From Pseudacidovorax intermedius (GTDB lineage: Bacteria; Pseudomonadota; Gammaproteobacteria; Burkholderiales; Burkholderiaceae_C): DNA of 64,000 nucleotides. Below are positions 39,094-46,818 of the stretch, one piece after another; the stretch's first letter is position 1, and each line of letters opens with the position of its first letter. The position numbers and the translations under genes are program-made. The DNA is taken from positions 62,001 through 126,000 of the forward strand of contig NZ_QQAV01000002.1 in the NCBI RefSeq assembly GCF_003350475.1. Reading direction: 5' to 3'. The notes beneath the pieces were generated by a model. That model was not told the origin of the DNA, did not search any database, and saw only the letters and a list, made by a program, of their open reading frames with translations.

Positions 39094-40533
39094 TCAGTAC
39101 ATATCGAAATATTCGCGGTGCTCCCATTCGGAGACCTCCAGGTTGAACCGCGCGATCTCCGCCTGCTTGATGTGGCAGTAGTAGTCCACGAAGGTGCGGC
39201 CGAAGCGCTCGACCAGCACCTCGTCGGCCTGCAGCGCGGCCAGCGCGTCGCCCAGCGATCGGGGCAGCGGCTCGGCCGGCGTCTCGTAGGGCGCGTCGGC
39301 GCTTGGGCCGGGGTCGAGGCGGCGGACCATGCCATCGAGGCCGGCGTGGATCTGCGAGGCCAGGTACAGGTAGGGATTGGCCGCGGGTTCGCCCACGCGG
39401 TTCTCGATGCGGGTGCCGGCATCGCCCGGGCCGCCCAGCACGCGCAGCATGGCGCCGCGGTTGTCGCGCGCCCAGATGGCCCGGTCGGGCGCCAGCGAGA
39501 AGGGCCGATAACGCCGGTAGCCGTTGATGGTCGGGCAGGCCAGCACCGAGGCGCCCACCGCATGGGCCTTGAGGCCGGCCAGCCAGTGCAGGCCCAGCGG
39601 GCTCAGGTCGCCCGCGCCTTCCTCCGGGATGAAGGCGTTGGCGCCGTCGCCGCGCCGCCGCAGCGACTGGTGCAGGTGCCAGCCGCTGGACATCACGTTC
39701 GGGATCTTCGGCCGGCACATGAAGGTGGCGTGCCAACCCTGCCGCTGGCAGATCTGCTTGATGGCGCTGCGCAGCAGCACCATCGTGTCGGCCGGCATCA
39801 GGCCCACGGTCGGGCCGAAGGTCAGCTCGAACTGGCTGGGGCCGAACTCGATCTCCAGCGAGCGCAGCGGCAGGCCCAGCGCGATGAGCTGGTCGTGCAG
39901 CACCTGCATCACGGCGTCGACACGGTCGTAGCGCAGCTCGGTGAGGTACTGGTGGCCGTGCGACAGCAGCGACACGCGCGGCGGCTCGCCTGGCTGGCCC
40001 GAGTCGGCCAGGACCATGCGCGCATCGTCGAGCTGGAAGACGTGGAACTCCACCTCCAGCCCGGCCACGAAGTCCAGCCCTTCGCGGCCCAGCTCATCCA
40101 CCGCCTTCTGCAGGATGCGCCGCGTGGCGAAGGGGCAGGGGCTGCCGTCGGCCATGTAGGCATCGCACAGCACCCAGCCGGTCTTCTTGGCCCAGGGCAG
40201 GATGCGGAAGGTGCCGGGGTCGGCCACCAGGGTGAAATCGGCGCCGCCCTGCAGACCGGGCAGCGCGAAGCCACCGCCGGCGCTGAAGACCGGAAACACC
40301 GTCTTGTGCGAGGTGTCCTTGGCCAGCAGCGTGGTCGTGAGGTTGACGCCGCCGCGCAGGGCGCTGCGGGCCTCGCTGGCCACCAGGGTCTTGCCGCGCA
40401 GCAGGCCGTGCTGGTCGGGCCAGGCGAAGCGCACCACGTCCACCTCGCCGCTGGCCAGGCGCCGGTCCAGCTCGGCGGCCTGTAGAGCCTGCTCGTCGGT
40501 CCACAGGTCGTGGCGGTCCACGAAGCTCGCCAT
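39094..40533 (-). CDS. Glutamine-synthetase-like gamma-glutamyl ligase
   Basis: A 479-residue member of the glutamine synthetase superfamily, of the PuuA/GlnT/AtdA1 type. ATP- and metal-binding elements are visible: 'GLEVEFHVFQLDD' (Glu ligands), 'LEIEFGPSQFELTFGP', 'MSSGWHLHQSL' (ammonia/metal site His), 'NGYRRYRPFSLAPDRAIWARDNR' region (about 345-367) and 'RIENRVGEPAANPYLYLA'. The N-terminal 'VVRFAWPDQHGLLRGKTL' is typical of the amine-ligating branch. It would join glutamate to an amine. It starts 5 bp after the Rieske oxygenase gene, so the two are co-transcribed, recalling the aniline (AtdA1-AtdA3) and polyamine (PuuA) routes. Confidence 0.88.
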   Translation of the reverse strand: MASFVDRHDLWTDEQALQAAELDRRLASGEVDVVRFAWPDQHGLLRGKTLVASEARSALRGGVNLTTTLLAKDTSHKTVFPVFSAGGGFALPGLQGGADFTLVADPGTFRILPWAKKTGWVLCDAYMADGSPCPFATRRILQKAVDELGREGLDFVAGLEVEFHVFQLDDARMVLADSGQPGEPPRVSLLSHGHQYLTELRYDRVDAVMQVLHDQLIALGLPLRSLEIEFGPSQFELTFGPTVGLMPADTMVLLRSAIKQICQRQGWHATFMCRPKIPNVMSSGWHLHQSLRRRGDGANAFIPEEGAGDLSPLGLHWLAGLKAHAVGASVLACPTINGYRRYRPFSLAPDRAIWARDNRGAMLRVLGGPGDAGTRIENRVGEPAANPYLYLASQIHAGLDGMVRRLDPGPSADAPYETPAEPLPRSLGDALAALQADEVLVERFGRTFVDYYCHIKQAEIARFNLEVSEWEHREYFDMY

Positions 40534-40538
40534 GGCGT

Positions 40539-41879
40539 TCAGCCCGCCTTGCCCGTGTTCAGCCGGGCGGCGGCCCAGCTGCTCTTGAGGCGGCGCTCGC
40601 GGTCGGCCTCGCGCCAGTAGGCGTCGTTGTCGCTGCCGCGGTCGTTCACGCCGTCGATGGAGGGCGGGCCGCTGAAGGCGGCGGCCTGGTCGGCGCCGAT
40701 CAGCAGGGGCGCCTCGCGCTCGCCGCGCTGCACGCTCTCGATGGCGCGCACCAGCATGCGGCGGAAGGTGATGATGCCCTTGTCGGTGGCGCCCAGGTGC
40801 TCGCGGCTGCGGTCCTGGATGGGGCCCTGCGATTCGCAGGCCCACTGGTCGTGCACGTTGATGTCCATGCCCATGCCGGTGAAGGTCTGGCTGGCCTGCT
40901 CTTGTACGTCGTAGCCGTACTGGTTGGACTTGTTGCGCCGCGAGACGTAGTCGGGCAGCTCGATGGTGGCCAGGCGCTGGTCGCGCATCTGCTGCTTGTC
41001 CACCGGGCCGGTGAAGCTGGTGAAGATGGCGTACCAGTAGGTGTGGGTGTCGTCGACCGGCACATGCCACTGGGTGATGGTCATCTCCGAACTCATCGGA
41101 ATGACGAAGGCCTGCGGGAACATCACGTTGGTCACGCGCACATGCGTGGCCTTTTCATCGAGCTTGCGCAGCGTGGTCAGGCGCATGCCGTACTCGGTGG
41201 GCTCGACGGCGATCTCGGGCCGGTCGTATTCGCGCAGCACCTTGGTGATGGGCAGGTCGGAGTCGGCCGAGGCGCCGCGGAACTGCTTGCCGTAGCTCTC
41301 GGAAGTGTCCTCGTCCTCGAAGAAGCGGTGCAGGAAGGAGGCATGGGCCGGGTCCATGCCCACCTCCAGCGCCTGCAGCCAGTTGCACTCCCACAGGCCC
41401 TTGAAGGCGAAGGTGTGCGTGCCGGGTGCGACAAAGCAGTCGAACTCCGGAAAGGCCGGCGGCTCGCCCGGGCCGATGTACGCGAAGACGATGCCCGAGC
41501 GCTCCACCACCGGGTAGGCGCCCTGCTTGATGCGCGTGCACATCTTGCTGCCCACGGGTTCGGCGGGCGTTTCCAGGCACTGGCCGGTGGCGTCGAACAG
41601 CCAGCCGTGGAAGGGGCAGCGCAGGCCGCCGTCCTCCAGCCGGCCGAAGGCGAGGTCGGCACCGCGGTGCGGGCAGTCGCGGTCGAGCAACCCGAGGCGG
41701 CCGGTCTCGTCGCGGAACAGCACGAAGTCCTGGCCCATCAGCTTGACGGCCTTGAGCGGGCGGGGGCCGTCCAGTTCTTCCAGCAGGGCCACGGGCTGCC
41801 AGTAGCGCCGCAGCAGTTCGCCCGCCGGCTTGCCGGGGGCGACGCGGGTCATGAAGTCGTTCTGTTCCTGGGTGATCAT
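40539..41879 (-). CDS. Rieske non-haem iron oxygenase, alpha subunit (phthalate-dioxygenase type)
   Basis: A 446-residue oxygenase. The Rieske [2Fe-2S] site is C69-x-H71 and C88-x2-H91 ('CPHRGA..RCPFHGW'). The catalytic domain has 'NWLQALEVGMDPAHASFLH' (about 166-184) with mononuclear-iron ligands H179 and H184. This phrase marks the phthalate 4,5-dioxygenase/phenoxybenzoate dioxygenase group, whose members hydroxylate or demethylate aromatic compounds. No reductase gene is nearby, so an electron donor must be encoded elsewhere. It is first in an operon with the GS-like ligase and is divergent from the GntR regulator. Confidence 0.9.
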   Translation of the reverse strand: MITQEQNDFMTRVAPGKPAGELLRRYWQPVALLEELDGPRPLKAVKLMGQDFVLFRDETGRLGLLDRDCPHRGADLAFGRLEDGGLRCPFHGWLFDATGQCLETPAEPVGSKMCTRIKQGAYPVVERSGIVFAYIGPGEPPAFPEFDCFVAPGTHTFAFKGLWECNWLQALEVGMDPAHASFLHRFFEDEDTSESYGKQFRGASADSDLPITKVLREYDRPEIAVEPTEYGMRLTTLRKLDEKATHVRVTNVMFPQAFVIPMSSEMTITQWHVPVDDTHTYWYAIFTSFTGPVDKQQMRDQRLATIELPDYVSRRNKSNQYGYDVQEQASQTFTGMGMDINVHDQWACESQGPIQDRSREHLGATDKGIITFRRMLVRAIESVQRGEREAPLLIGADQAAAFSGPPSIDGVNDRGSDNDAYWREADRERRLKSSWAAARLNTGKAG

Positions 41880-41909
41880 GGGCTACTCCATCGAAGGTCT
41901 GCACTTCGT

Positions 41910-41927
41910 TGTATGCAATTGCATGCA
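41910..41927. promoter_or_regulatory. Palindromic operator between the Rieske gene and the GntR regulator
   Basis: TGTATGCAATTGCATGCA contains the perfect 12-bp palindrome ATGCAATTGCAT (41913-41924), extended with one mismatch to 18 bp. It lies 31 bp upstream of the oxygenase start. A further half-site TGCATGCAA lies at 42076-42084, nearer the regulator gene. FCD-type GntR proteins commonly bind A/T-centred palindromes of this size. Confidence 0.65.
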
Positions 41928-41956
41928 GTGTCGGGCCGATCCTTGTGTTCCGTCAA
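41927..41956 (-). promoter_or_regulatory. Candidate promoter of the Rieske/GS-like operon
   Basis: On the minus strand TTGACG (41951-41956) and GACACT (41927-41932) are 18 bases apart. The -35 box is strong and the -10 box weak. The palindromic operator directly abuts the -10 box, so a bound regulator could block or activate RNA polymerase. Confidence 0.4.
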
Positions 41957-42161
41957 TGGCGGTTGTCTGGCCCGGCTGCAAGATGCCGGAGCATTTTTCC
42001 CTTTGTTGGTGAGGATGGAGCGAGGGAATGCACCAGCGCCGGGCATCGCTGCCGTCGCCGAGGCACTCCTCCTTCTGCATGCAACTTGCGCGCCAAGGTG
42101 CGCCGTGGGCATGCCGCTGCACGCCGGCGCCTAGAATCCGCCGCAGCTTCGGAACTGCGCC

Positions 42162-42899
42162 ATGGACTCCCAACAATCACGCGTGCTCGTCCAACTCCGG
42201 GACATGATCCTCAAGGGTGAATTCGGCCCGGGCGAGCGCCTCGCAGAGATCCCGCTCTCGGAGCGCCTGGGCGCCTCGCGCACGCCGGTGCGCCTTGCGC
42301 TGGCGAGCCTGGAGCACGAAGGCCTGATCGAGCCCTCGCCCTCGGGCGGCTACCAGATGCGGGCCTTCACCTCGCGCGAGATCGCCGACGCCATCCGCGT
42401 GCGCGGCGTGATCGAGGGCTTCGCGGCCCGCCTGCTGGCGGAGGACGGCGCCTCGCGCCAGCTGCTGCGCCAGCTGCACGACTGCCTCGACGAAGGCGAC
42501 CGCGCCGTCAACAAGCCGACCATGGAGCTGGACGATTACGCCGCCTATGTGGAGATGAACGACCGCTTCCACCGCCTGATCCTCGAAGGCTGCGGCAATG
42601 CGGCCGTGATGCGTACGCTGGAGATGCTGGCCAGCCAGCCCTTCGCCGCGCCCAGCGCCATGCTGCCCATGCAGTCCTCGATGGAAGAGGGCCAGCAGTG
42701 GATGCGCCAGGCCCACCGCACCCACCATGCCCTCGTGCAGGCCATCGAGCGCGGCCAGGGCTCGCGCGCCCAGGCGCTGGGCGAGGAGCATGTGGAAATC
42801 GCCCGCATGAACCTGGACTACGCGCTGGAGCGGCCCGATCTGGCCGCGCAGCTGATGCCCGGCATGCGCCTCGTGGCCGGCAGTCGCGGCCGGAGCTGA
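42162..42899 (+). CDS. GntR-family (FCD/VanR subgroup) transcriptional regulator
   Basis: A 245-residue regulator with an N-terminal winged helix ('LAEIPLSERLGASRTPVRLALASLEHEGLI', about 26-55) and an FCD effector domain (about 75-225). The metal site of FCD proteins is visible as Asp/His positions in 'EMNDRFHRLI', 'THHALVQAI' and 'EEHVEIARMNL'. FCD ligands are usually small carboxylates from catabolic pathways. It is divergent from the Rieske/GS-like operon with the operator between them, so it most likely controls that operon. Its 3' end faces the LysR gene, 10 bp away. Confidence 0.9.
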   Translation: MDSQQSRVLVQLRDMILKGEFGPGERLAEIPLSERLGASRTPVRLALASLEHEGLIEPSPSGGYQMRAFTSREIADAIRVRGVIEGFAARLLAEDGASRQLLRQLHDCLDEGDRAVNKPTMELDDYAAYVEMNDRFHRLILEGCGNAAVMRTLEMLASQPFAAPSAMLPMQSSMEEGQQWMRQAHRTHHALVQAIERGQGSRAQALGEEHVEIARMNLDYALERPDLAAQLMPGMRLVAGSRGRS

Positions 42900-42909
42900 A
42901 GACTGCCGC

Positions 42910-43830
42910 TCAGCCCGCGGCAGCCCGCGCGGCGCGTTGCTGCAGCAGTTCGACGAACGCGAGGGCCGGCGGCGACAGCGCCAGCCCGCGGCGCTGGTAG
43001 ATGTAGTAGGGCCGGCGCATCTCCGGCCCCCGCAGCTCGATGAAGCGCAGGCCGAAGTTGTCGGCGAAGGACCGCGCATAGTCCGGCACCGCCGCCAGCC
43101 CGGTGCCCACGCCGACCAGCGCCAGGGCGGTGGTCAGGTACTCCACTTCGGCGGCGGTCTGCAGCGAGAGCGAGGCGTCGTGGGCATGCAGGTGCCGCTC
43201 CAGATGCCGGTTGAACTCGCTCGAATAGAGCACCCAGCGCTCGTTGCGCAACTCGTCCCAGGCCACGGCCTTGCGCCCCGCCAGCGCGTGGCCGGCGGCG
43301 CAGACCAGGCGGATCGGCACGTCCATCAGGAAGGTGCGGGCCACGTCCTCGCCGGTGGGTCGCTCGGGTCCCACCCCCAGTTCGGCATCGCCACGGCGCA
43401 CCGTGCCCACCACCGCATCGGCCGTGGCGTCGGCCATGCGCAGGCCGATCTCGGGGTGTGCGGCCTCGAACTCGCCCAGCACCGCTGCCACCCAGGTGCA
43501 GGCCAGCATCTGCGGCGCCACCACGCGCAGCAGGCCGGTGCGCAGCGAGCGCAGGTCCGAGGCGCCCTCGGCCATCTGCTGCAGGTCGTCCAGGATGCGG
43601 CGCGCCAGCGGCAGCAGCTGGCGGCCGGCCTCGGTCAGCGTCACGTTCTGGCCGCGGTCGAACAGCGGCAGGCCGAGCGCTTCTTCGAGCTGCTGTACCA
43701 GCATGCTGACGGCCGACTGCGTGAGGTGCAGCTGCCGCGCGGCCGCCGTGAAGCTGCCCGCGCGGGCGACGGCGGCAAAGGCGCGCATCTGCCGCAGGCT
43801 GAGGGCGTTGAGGGTGGGGGAGGGCTGCAC
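42910..43830 (-). CDS. LysR-family transcriptional regulator
   Basis: A 306-residue regulator: helix-turn-helix 'FTAAARQLHLTQSAVSMLVQQLEEALG' (about 27-53) and an effector domain (about 95-295). It is divergent from the DadA-like oxidase and the following hyuAB-bug genes with 112 bp between them, so it is the likely activator of that operon. A T-N11-A site lies in the gap. Unrelated in detail to the LysR protein at 33138. Confidence 0.88.
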   Translation of the reverse strand: MQPSPTLNALSLRQMRAFAAVARAGSFTAAARQLHLTQSAVSMLVQQLEEALGLPLFDRGQNVTLTEAGRQLLPLARRILDDLQQMAEGASDLRSLRTGLLRVVAPQMLACTWVAAVLGEFEAAHPEIGLRMADATADAVVGTVRRGDAELGVGPERPTGEDVARTFLMDVPIRLVCAAGHALAGRKAVAWDELRNERWVLYSSEFNRHLERHLHAHDASLSLQTAAEVEYLTTALALVGVGTGLAAVPDYARSFADNFGLRFIELRGPEMRRPYYIYQRRGLALSPPALAFVELLQQRAARAAAG

Positions 43831-43868
43831 CAGGGTGGAACGGGCAAGGCGATGGGAAGCGGCCGATT

Positions 43869-43883
43869 ATCAGAAGTCTTGAT
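43869..43883. promoter_or_regulatory. Candidate LysR box
   Basis: ATCA-N7-TGAT (43869-43883) contains the T-N11-A arrangement typical of LysR sites. It sits between the LysR gene and the oxidase gene. A second inverted repeat, GCTTG-N8-CAAGC (43907-43924), lies just before the oxidase start. Confidence 0.4.
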
Positions 43884-43942
43884 GAGCCCATGAAAAGAAT
43901 TGGCTGGCTTGATGGCCGACAAGCTTTCCAGAATGTCGGCCC

Positions 43943-45181
43943 ATGCACATCGCCGTCATCGGAACCGGAATCGTGGGCAACTGCACCGCTGCCTGGCTGC
44001 AGCGCGACGGCCACCGCATCACCTTTATCGATCCGCTGGACGCCGGCGAGGCCTGCTCCTTCGGCAATGCCGGTTCGCTCTCGCCCAGCGCCTGCCTGCC
44101 GGTGGGCATGCCGGGCATGTGGAAGAAGGTGCCGCGCTGGCTGCTCGATCCGCTGGGTCCGCTGACGGTGCGCTGGGCCTATGCGCCGGTGGTGCTGCCC
44201 TGGCTGCTGCGCATGCTGCGGCATTCCTCGCGCGAGGAGGTCACGCGCATCGCCACCGCGCTGCGCACGCTGCTGGCGCCCATCTTCGACAGCTACGAGC
44301 CGCTGCTGGCCCATGCGCAGGCCGGACACCTGGTGCGGCGCAGCGGCTGTCTGTATGTCTTTTCCTCGCGCGAGACCGCGGCGCAATGGGCCTGGGGCAT
44401 GAAGCTGCGCCGCTCGCTCGGCGTGCAGATGCGCGACGTGGAGCAGGACGAGCTCGAAGCGCTGGAGCCCGACCTCAAGGGCCGCTTTCGCTTCGGCATC
44501 CTGGCGCCGGAGAACGGCTCGACCACCGACCCGTCGGCGCTGGTGAAGGCGCTGCATGCCCAGTGCCTGGTCGATGGCGCGACGCACCTGCGCCAGCGCG
44601 TCACCGGCTTCGAGCGGCAGGGCGGCCGCGTCACGGCCGTGAAGCTGGACGCGGGTGCACCGCTGGCGGTGGATGGCGTGGTCGTCGCCGCGGGCGCCTG
44701 GTCCGGCCGACTGGCCGCCGCGCTGGGCAGCCCGGTGATGCTGGAGACCCAGCGGGGCTACCACGTCACGGTGCAGAGTTCCAACCTGCAGCTGCGCCAC
44801 ACCGTGATGGCGGTGGAACACAACCTGATGGTCAACCCGATGGCCATGGGGCTGCGGCTGGCGGGCACGGTCGAATTCGCCGGCCTGGCCGCCGAGCCCA
44901 ACCTGGCACGGGCCGATGCGCTGCTGGCGCAGGGCCGGCAGCTCTTTCCGCACCTGGACACCTCGGCCTTCACCCGCTGGATGGGCCATCGGCCCTGCCT
45001 GCCCGACAGCCTGCCGGTGGTGGGCCCGGCGCGCAGCGCCGACAACGCCTGGCTGGCCTTCGGCCATGGCCACATGGGCATGTGCATGGGCGCCACCACG
45101 GGCCGCGAGATCGCGCACCTGGTGGCCGGACGGCCCACGCAGGTGGATCTGGCGCCCTTCTCGCCGGAGCGCTTCCGGTGA
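43943..45181 (+). CDS. FAD-dependent D-amino acid dehydrogenase-like oxidoreductase (DadA type)
   Basis: A 412-residue flavoprotein of the DAO family. The N-terminal FAD fold is 'IAVIGTGIVGNCTAAWL' (GxGxxG, residues 7-12), followed by 'CSFGNAGSLSPSACLPVGMPG' (about 38-58), a DadA signature; the C-terminal 'RPCLPDSLPVVGPA' and 'GHGHMGMCMG' close the flavin site. DadA-like enzymes oxidise amino acids or N-substituted glycines, passing electrons to quinones. The stop overlaps the GTG of hyuA (GTGA), so the operon is tightly coupled. Confidence 0.9.
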   Translation: MHIAVIGTGIVGNCTAAWLQRDGHRITFIDPLDAGEACSFGNAGSLSPSACLPVGMPGMWKKVPRWLLDPLGPLTVRWAYAPVVLPWLLRMLRHSSREEVTRIATALRTLLAPIFDSYEPLLAHAQAGHLVRRSGCLYVFSSRETAAQWAWGMKLRRSLGVQMRDVEQDELEALEPDLKGRFRFGILAPENGSTTDPSALVKALHAQCLVDGATHLRQRVTGFERQGGRVTAVKLDAGAPLAVDGVVVAAGAWSGRLAAALGSPVMLETQRGYHVTVQSSNLQLRHTVMAVEHNLMVNPMAMGLRLAGTVEFAGLAAEPNLARADALLAQGRQLFPHLDTSAFTRWMGHRPCLPDSLPVVGPARSADNAWLAFGHGHMGMCMGATTGREIAHLVAGRPTQVDLAPFSPERFR

Positions 45182-46818
45182 CGGCCGCGCCCTGGTCGCT
45201 GGGCGTGGACATGGGCGGCACCTTCGTCGATGCCGTGGCGCTGCACGAAGACGGCCGCAGCGTGGCGATCAAGCATCCGCGCGCAGGGCGGCGGCTGGCC
45301 GAGCCGGTGGTCGAGGCGATCGACCGGCTGTGCGCCGAGGCCGGCATCGCGCCGGAAGACGTGGGCCGGGTGGTGCATGGCTCCACGGTCATCACCAATC
45401 TGCTGCTGGAACTGAACGAGCCGCCGGTCGCGCTGCTGCTGACGCGGGGCTTCGGCGATGTGCCGGCGCTGGCGCGGCAGGACCGGCGGGCGCTGTACGA
45501 GCCCGTGATTGCGCCGGCCGTGCCGGAGGCAGCGTTGTTCCCGGCACACCGGCGCTTCGAGATCGGCGGCCGCATCGACGCGCAGGGGCACGAGGTCGAG
45601 CCGCTGGACCTGTCCGCCCTCGAAGCGGCCGCCGACGCCATCGCGGCGGCGGGCGTCAAGGCGGTGGCGGTCTGCCTGCTGTTCTCGCACCGCAACCCGG
45701 CGCATGAACGGCAGGTCGGCGAGCGGCTCCGGGCCCGGCTGGCGCAGTTGCACATCTCCCTCTCCCACGAGGTCGACCCTGCGCCGCGCGAGTTCGAACG
45801 TGGGCTCACCACTGCGCTCGACGCCTATGCCAAGCCGTTGGCGACGGGCTATCTGCAGACGCTGGCCGACGCACTCTGCACGCGCCGCTTGCCGGCGCCA
45901 ATGCTCATGCATTCCGAAGGGACCATCCGGCCCTGGCAGGACTTGGCCGCGCGCCCGATCGGGCTGGCGATGTCCGGCCCCTGCGCCGCACTGCGCGGCG
46001 TCGTCGCCTGCCTGGACGAAGGCGCCCGGCGCGGCGCCGTGCTCACGCTGGACGTGGGCGGCACCAGCGCCGACATCAGCCTGCTTGATGGTGGCCATCC
46101 CGCTTTCGCCGAATCGCTGGAATGCGGTGGGCTGGGCATCCGCCAGCGCTGCGTGGACATCGCCTCCATCGCGATCGGGGGCGGCAGTGTGCTGCAGGTG
46201 CTGGCGGGTGGTGCGCTGCGCATCGGCCCACGCTCGCAGGGCGCCTGGCCCGGGCCGGCCGCCTACGGACAGGGCGGCCGGCTTGCCACGCTGAGCGATG
46301 CGTTGTGCGTGCTCGGTCGCCTGCCTGTCCAGCTCGCGGGCGGGCTGGCGCTGGACCGCCGCGCCGCTGAGGCCGCCCTTGCGCACGATGTGGCGCAACC
46401 GCTGGGCCTGCCCCTCGCGGGTGCCGCCGAGGCCGTCGTGCAGGCCGCCGCCGCCCACATGGCCGAGGCGCTCAAGACCCATGCCTTCCAGCGCGGCCTG
46501 GACCCGGCCGACGCGCTGCTCGTGGCCGTGGGTGGCGGCGGCGCGCAGCATGCCGCCGAGGTCGCGGCGCTCGCCGGCATGACGGCGGTGCGCGTGCTGC
46601 CGCAGGCCGGTGTGATGGCCGCCCTGGGCATGGTCCGCGGGCCGGAGGAATCGACCGCAGCGCCGCTGCGCACGGCGCGCGAGGCCTGGGCCGGCATCGC
46701 GCCGCAGGGCCACGGTCCGACAGCGCTCTTCGCGTCCATGACCACCGTCTGGGTGCCGGCCGGCTGGCGCTGGCGCATCGAGGACGATGGCGCGCTGCTG
46801 CTGGAGGCCTTGGCATGA
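45178..46818 (+). CDS. Hydantoinase/oxoprolinase A-type subunit (short)
   Basis: A 546-residue protein of the HyuA/5-oxoprolinase alpha family. The ATPase-like signatures 'LGVDMGGTFVDAVAL' (about 8-22), 'VHGSTVITNLLLE', 'GPCAALRGVVAC', 'TLDVGGTSADISLL' (about 295-308) and 'IAIGGGS' are intact. Most HyuA proteins have ~680 residues; this one stops after the 'VAVGGGGAQHA..VLPQAGVMAALGM' core and lacks most of the C-terminal domain. The family hydrolyses cyclic amides (hydantoins, 5-oxoproline) or carboxylates acetone/acetophenone with ATP. GTG start; overlaps the oxidase gene before it and hyuB after it. Confidence 0.88.
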   Translation: MTAAPWSLGVDMGGTFVDAVALHEDGRSVAIKHPRAGRRLAEPVVEAIDRLCAEAGIAPEDVGRVVHGSTVITNLLLELNEPPVALLLTRGFGDVPALARQDRRALYEPVIAPAVPEAALFPAHRRFEIGGRIDAQGHEVEPLDLSALEAAADAIAAAGVKAVAVCLLFSHRNPAHERQVGERLRARLAQLHISLSHEVDPAPREFERGLTTALDAYAKPLATGYLQTLADALCTRRLPAPMLMHSEGTIRPWQDLAARPIGLAMSGPCAALRGVVACLDEGARRGAVLTLDVGGTSADISLLDGGHPAFAESLECGGLGIRQRCVDIASIAIGGGSVLQVLAGGALRIGPRSQGAWPGPAAYGQGGRLATLSDALCVLGRLPVQLAGGLALDRRAAEAALAHDVAQPLGLPLAGAAEAVVQAAAAHMAEALKTHAFQRGLDPADALLVAVGGGGAQHAAEVAALAGMTAVRVLPQAGVMAALGMVRGPEESTAAPLRTAREAWAGIAPQGHGPTALFASMTTVWVPAGWRWRIEDDGALLLEALA

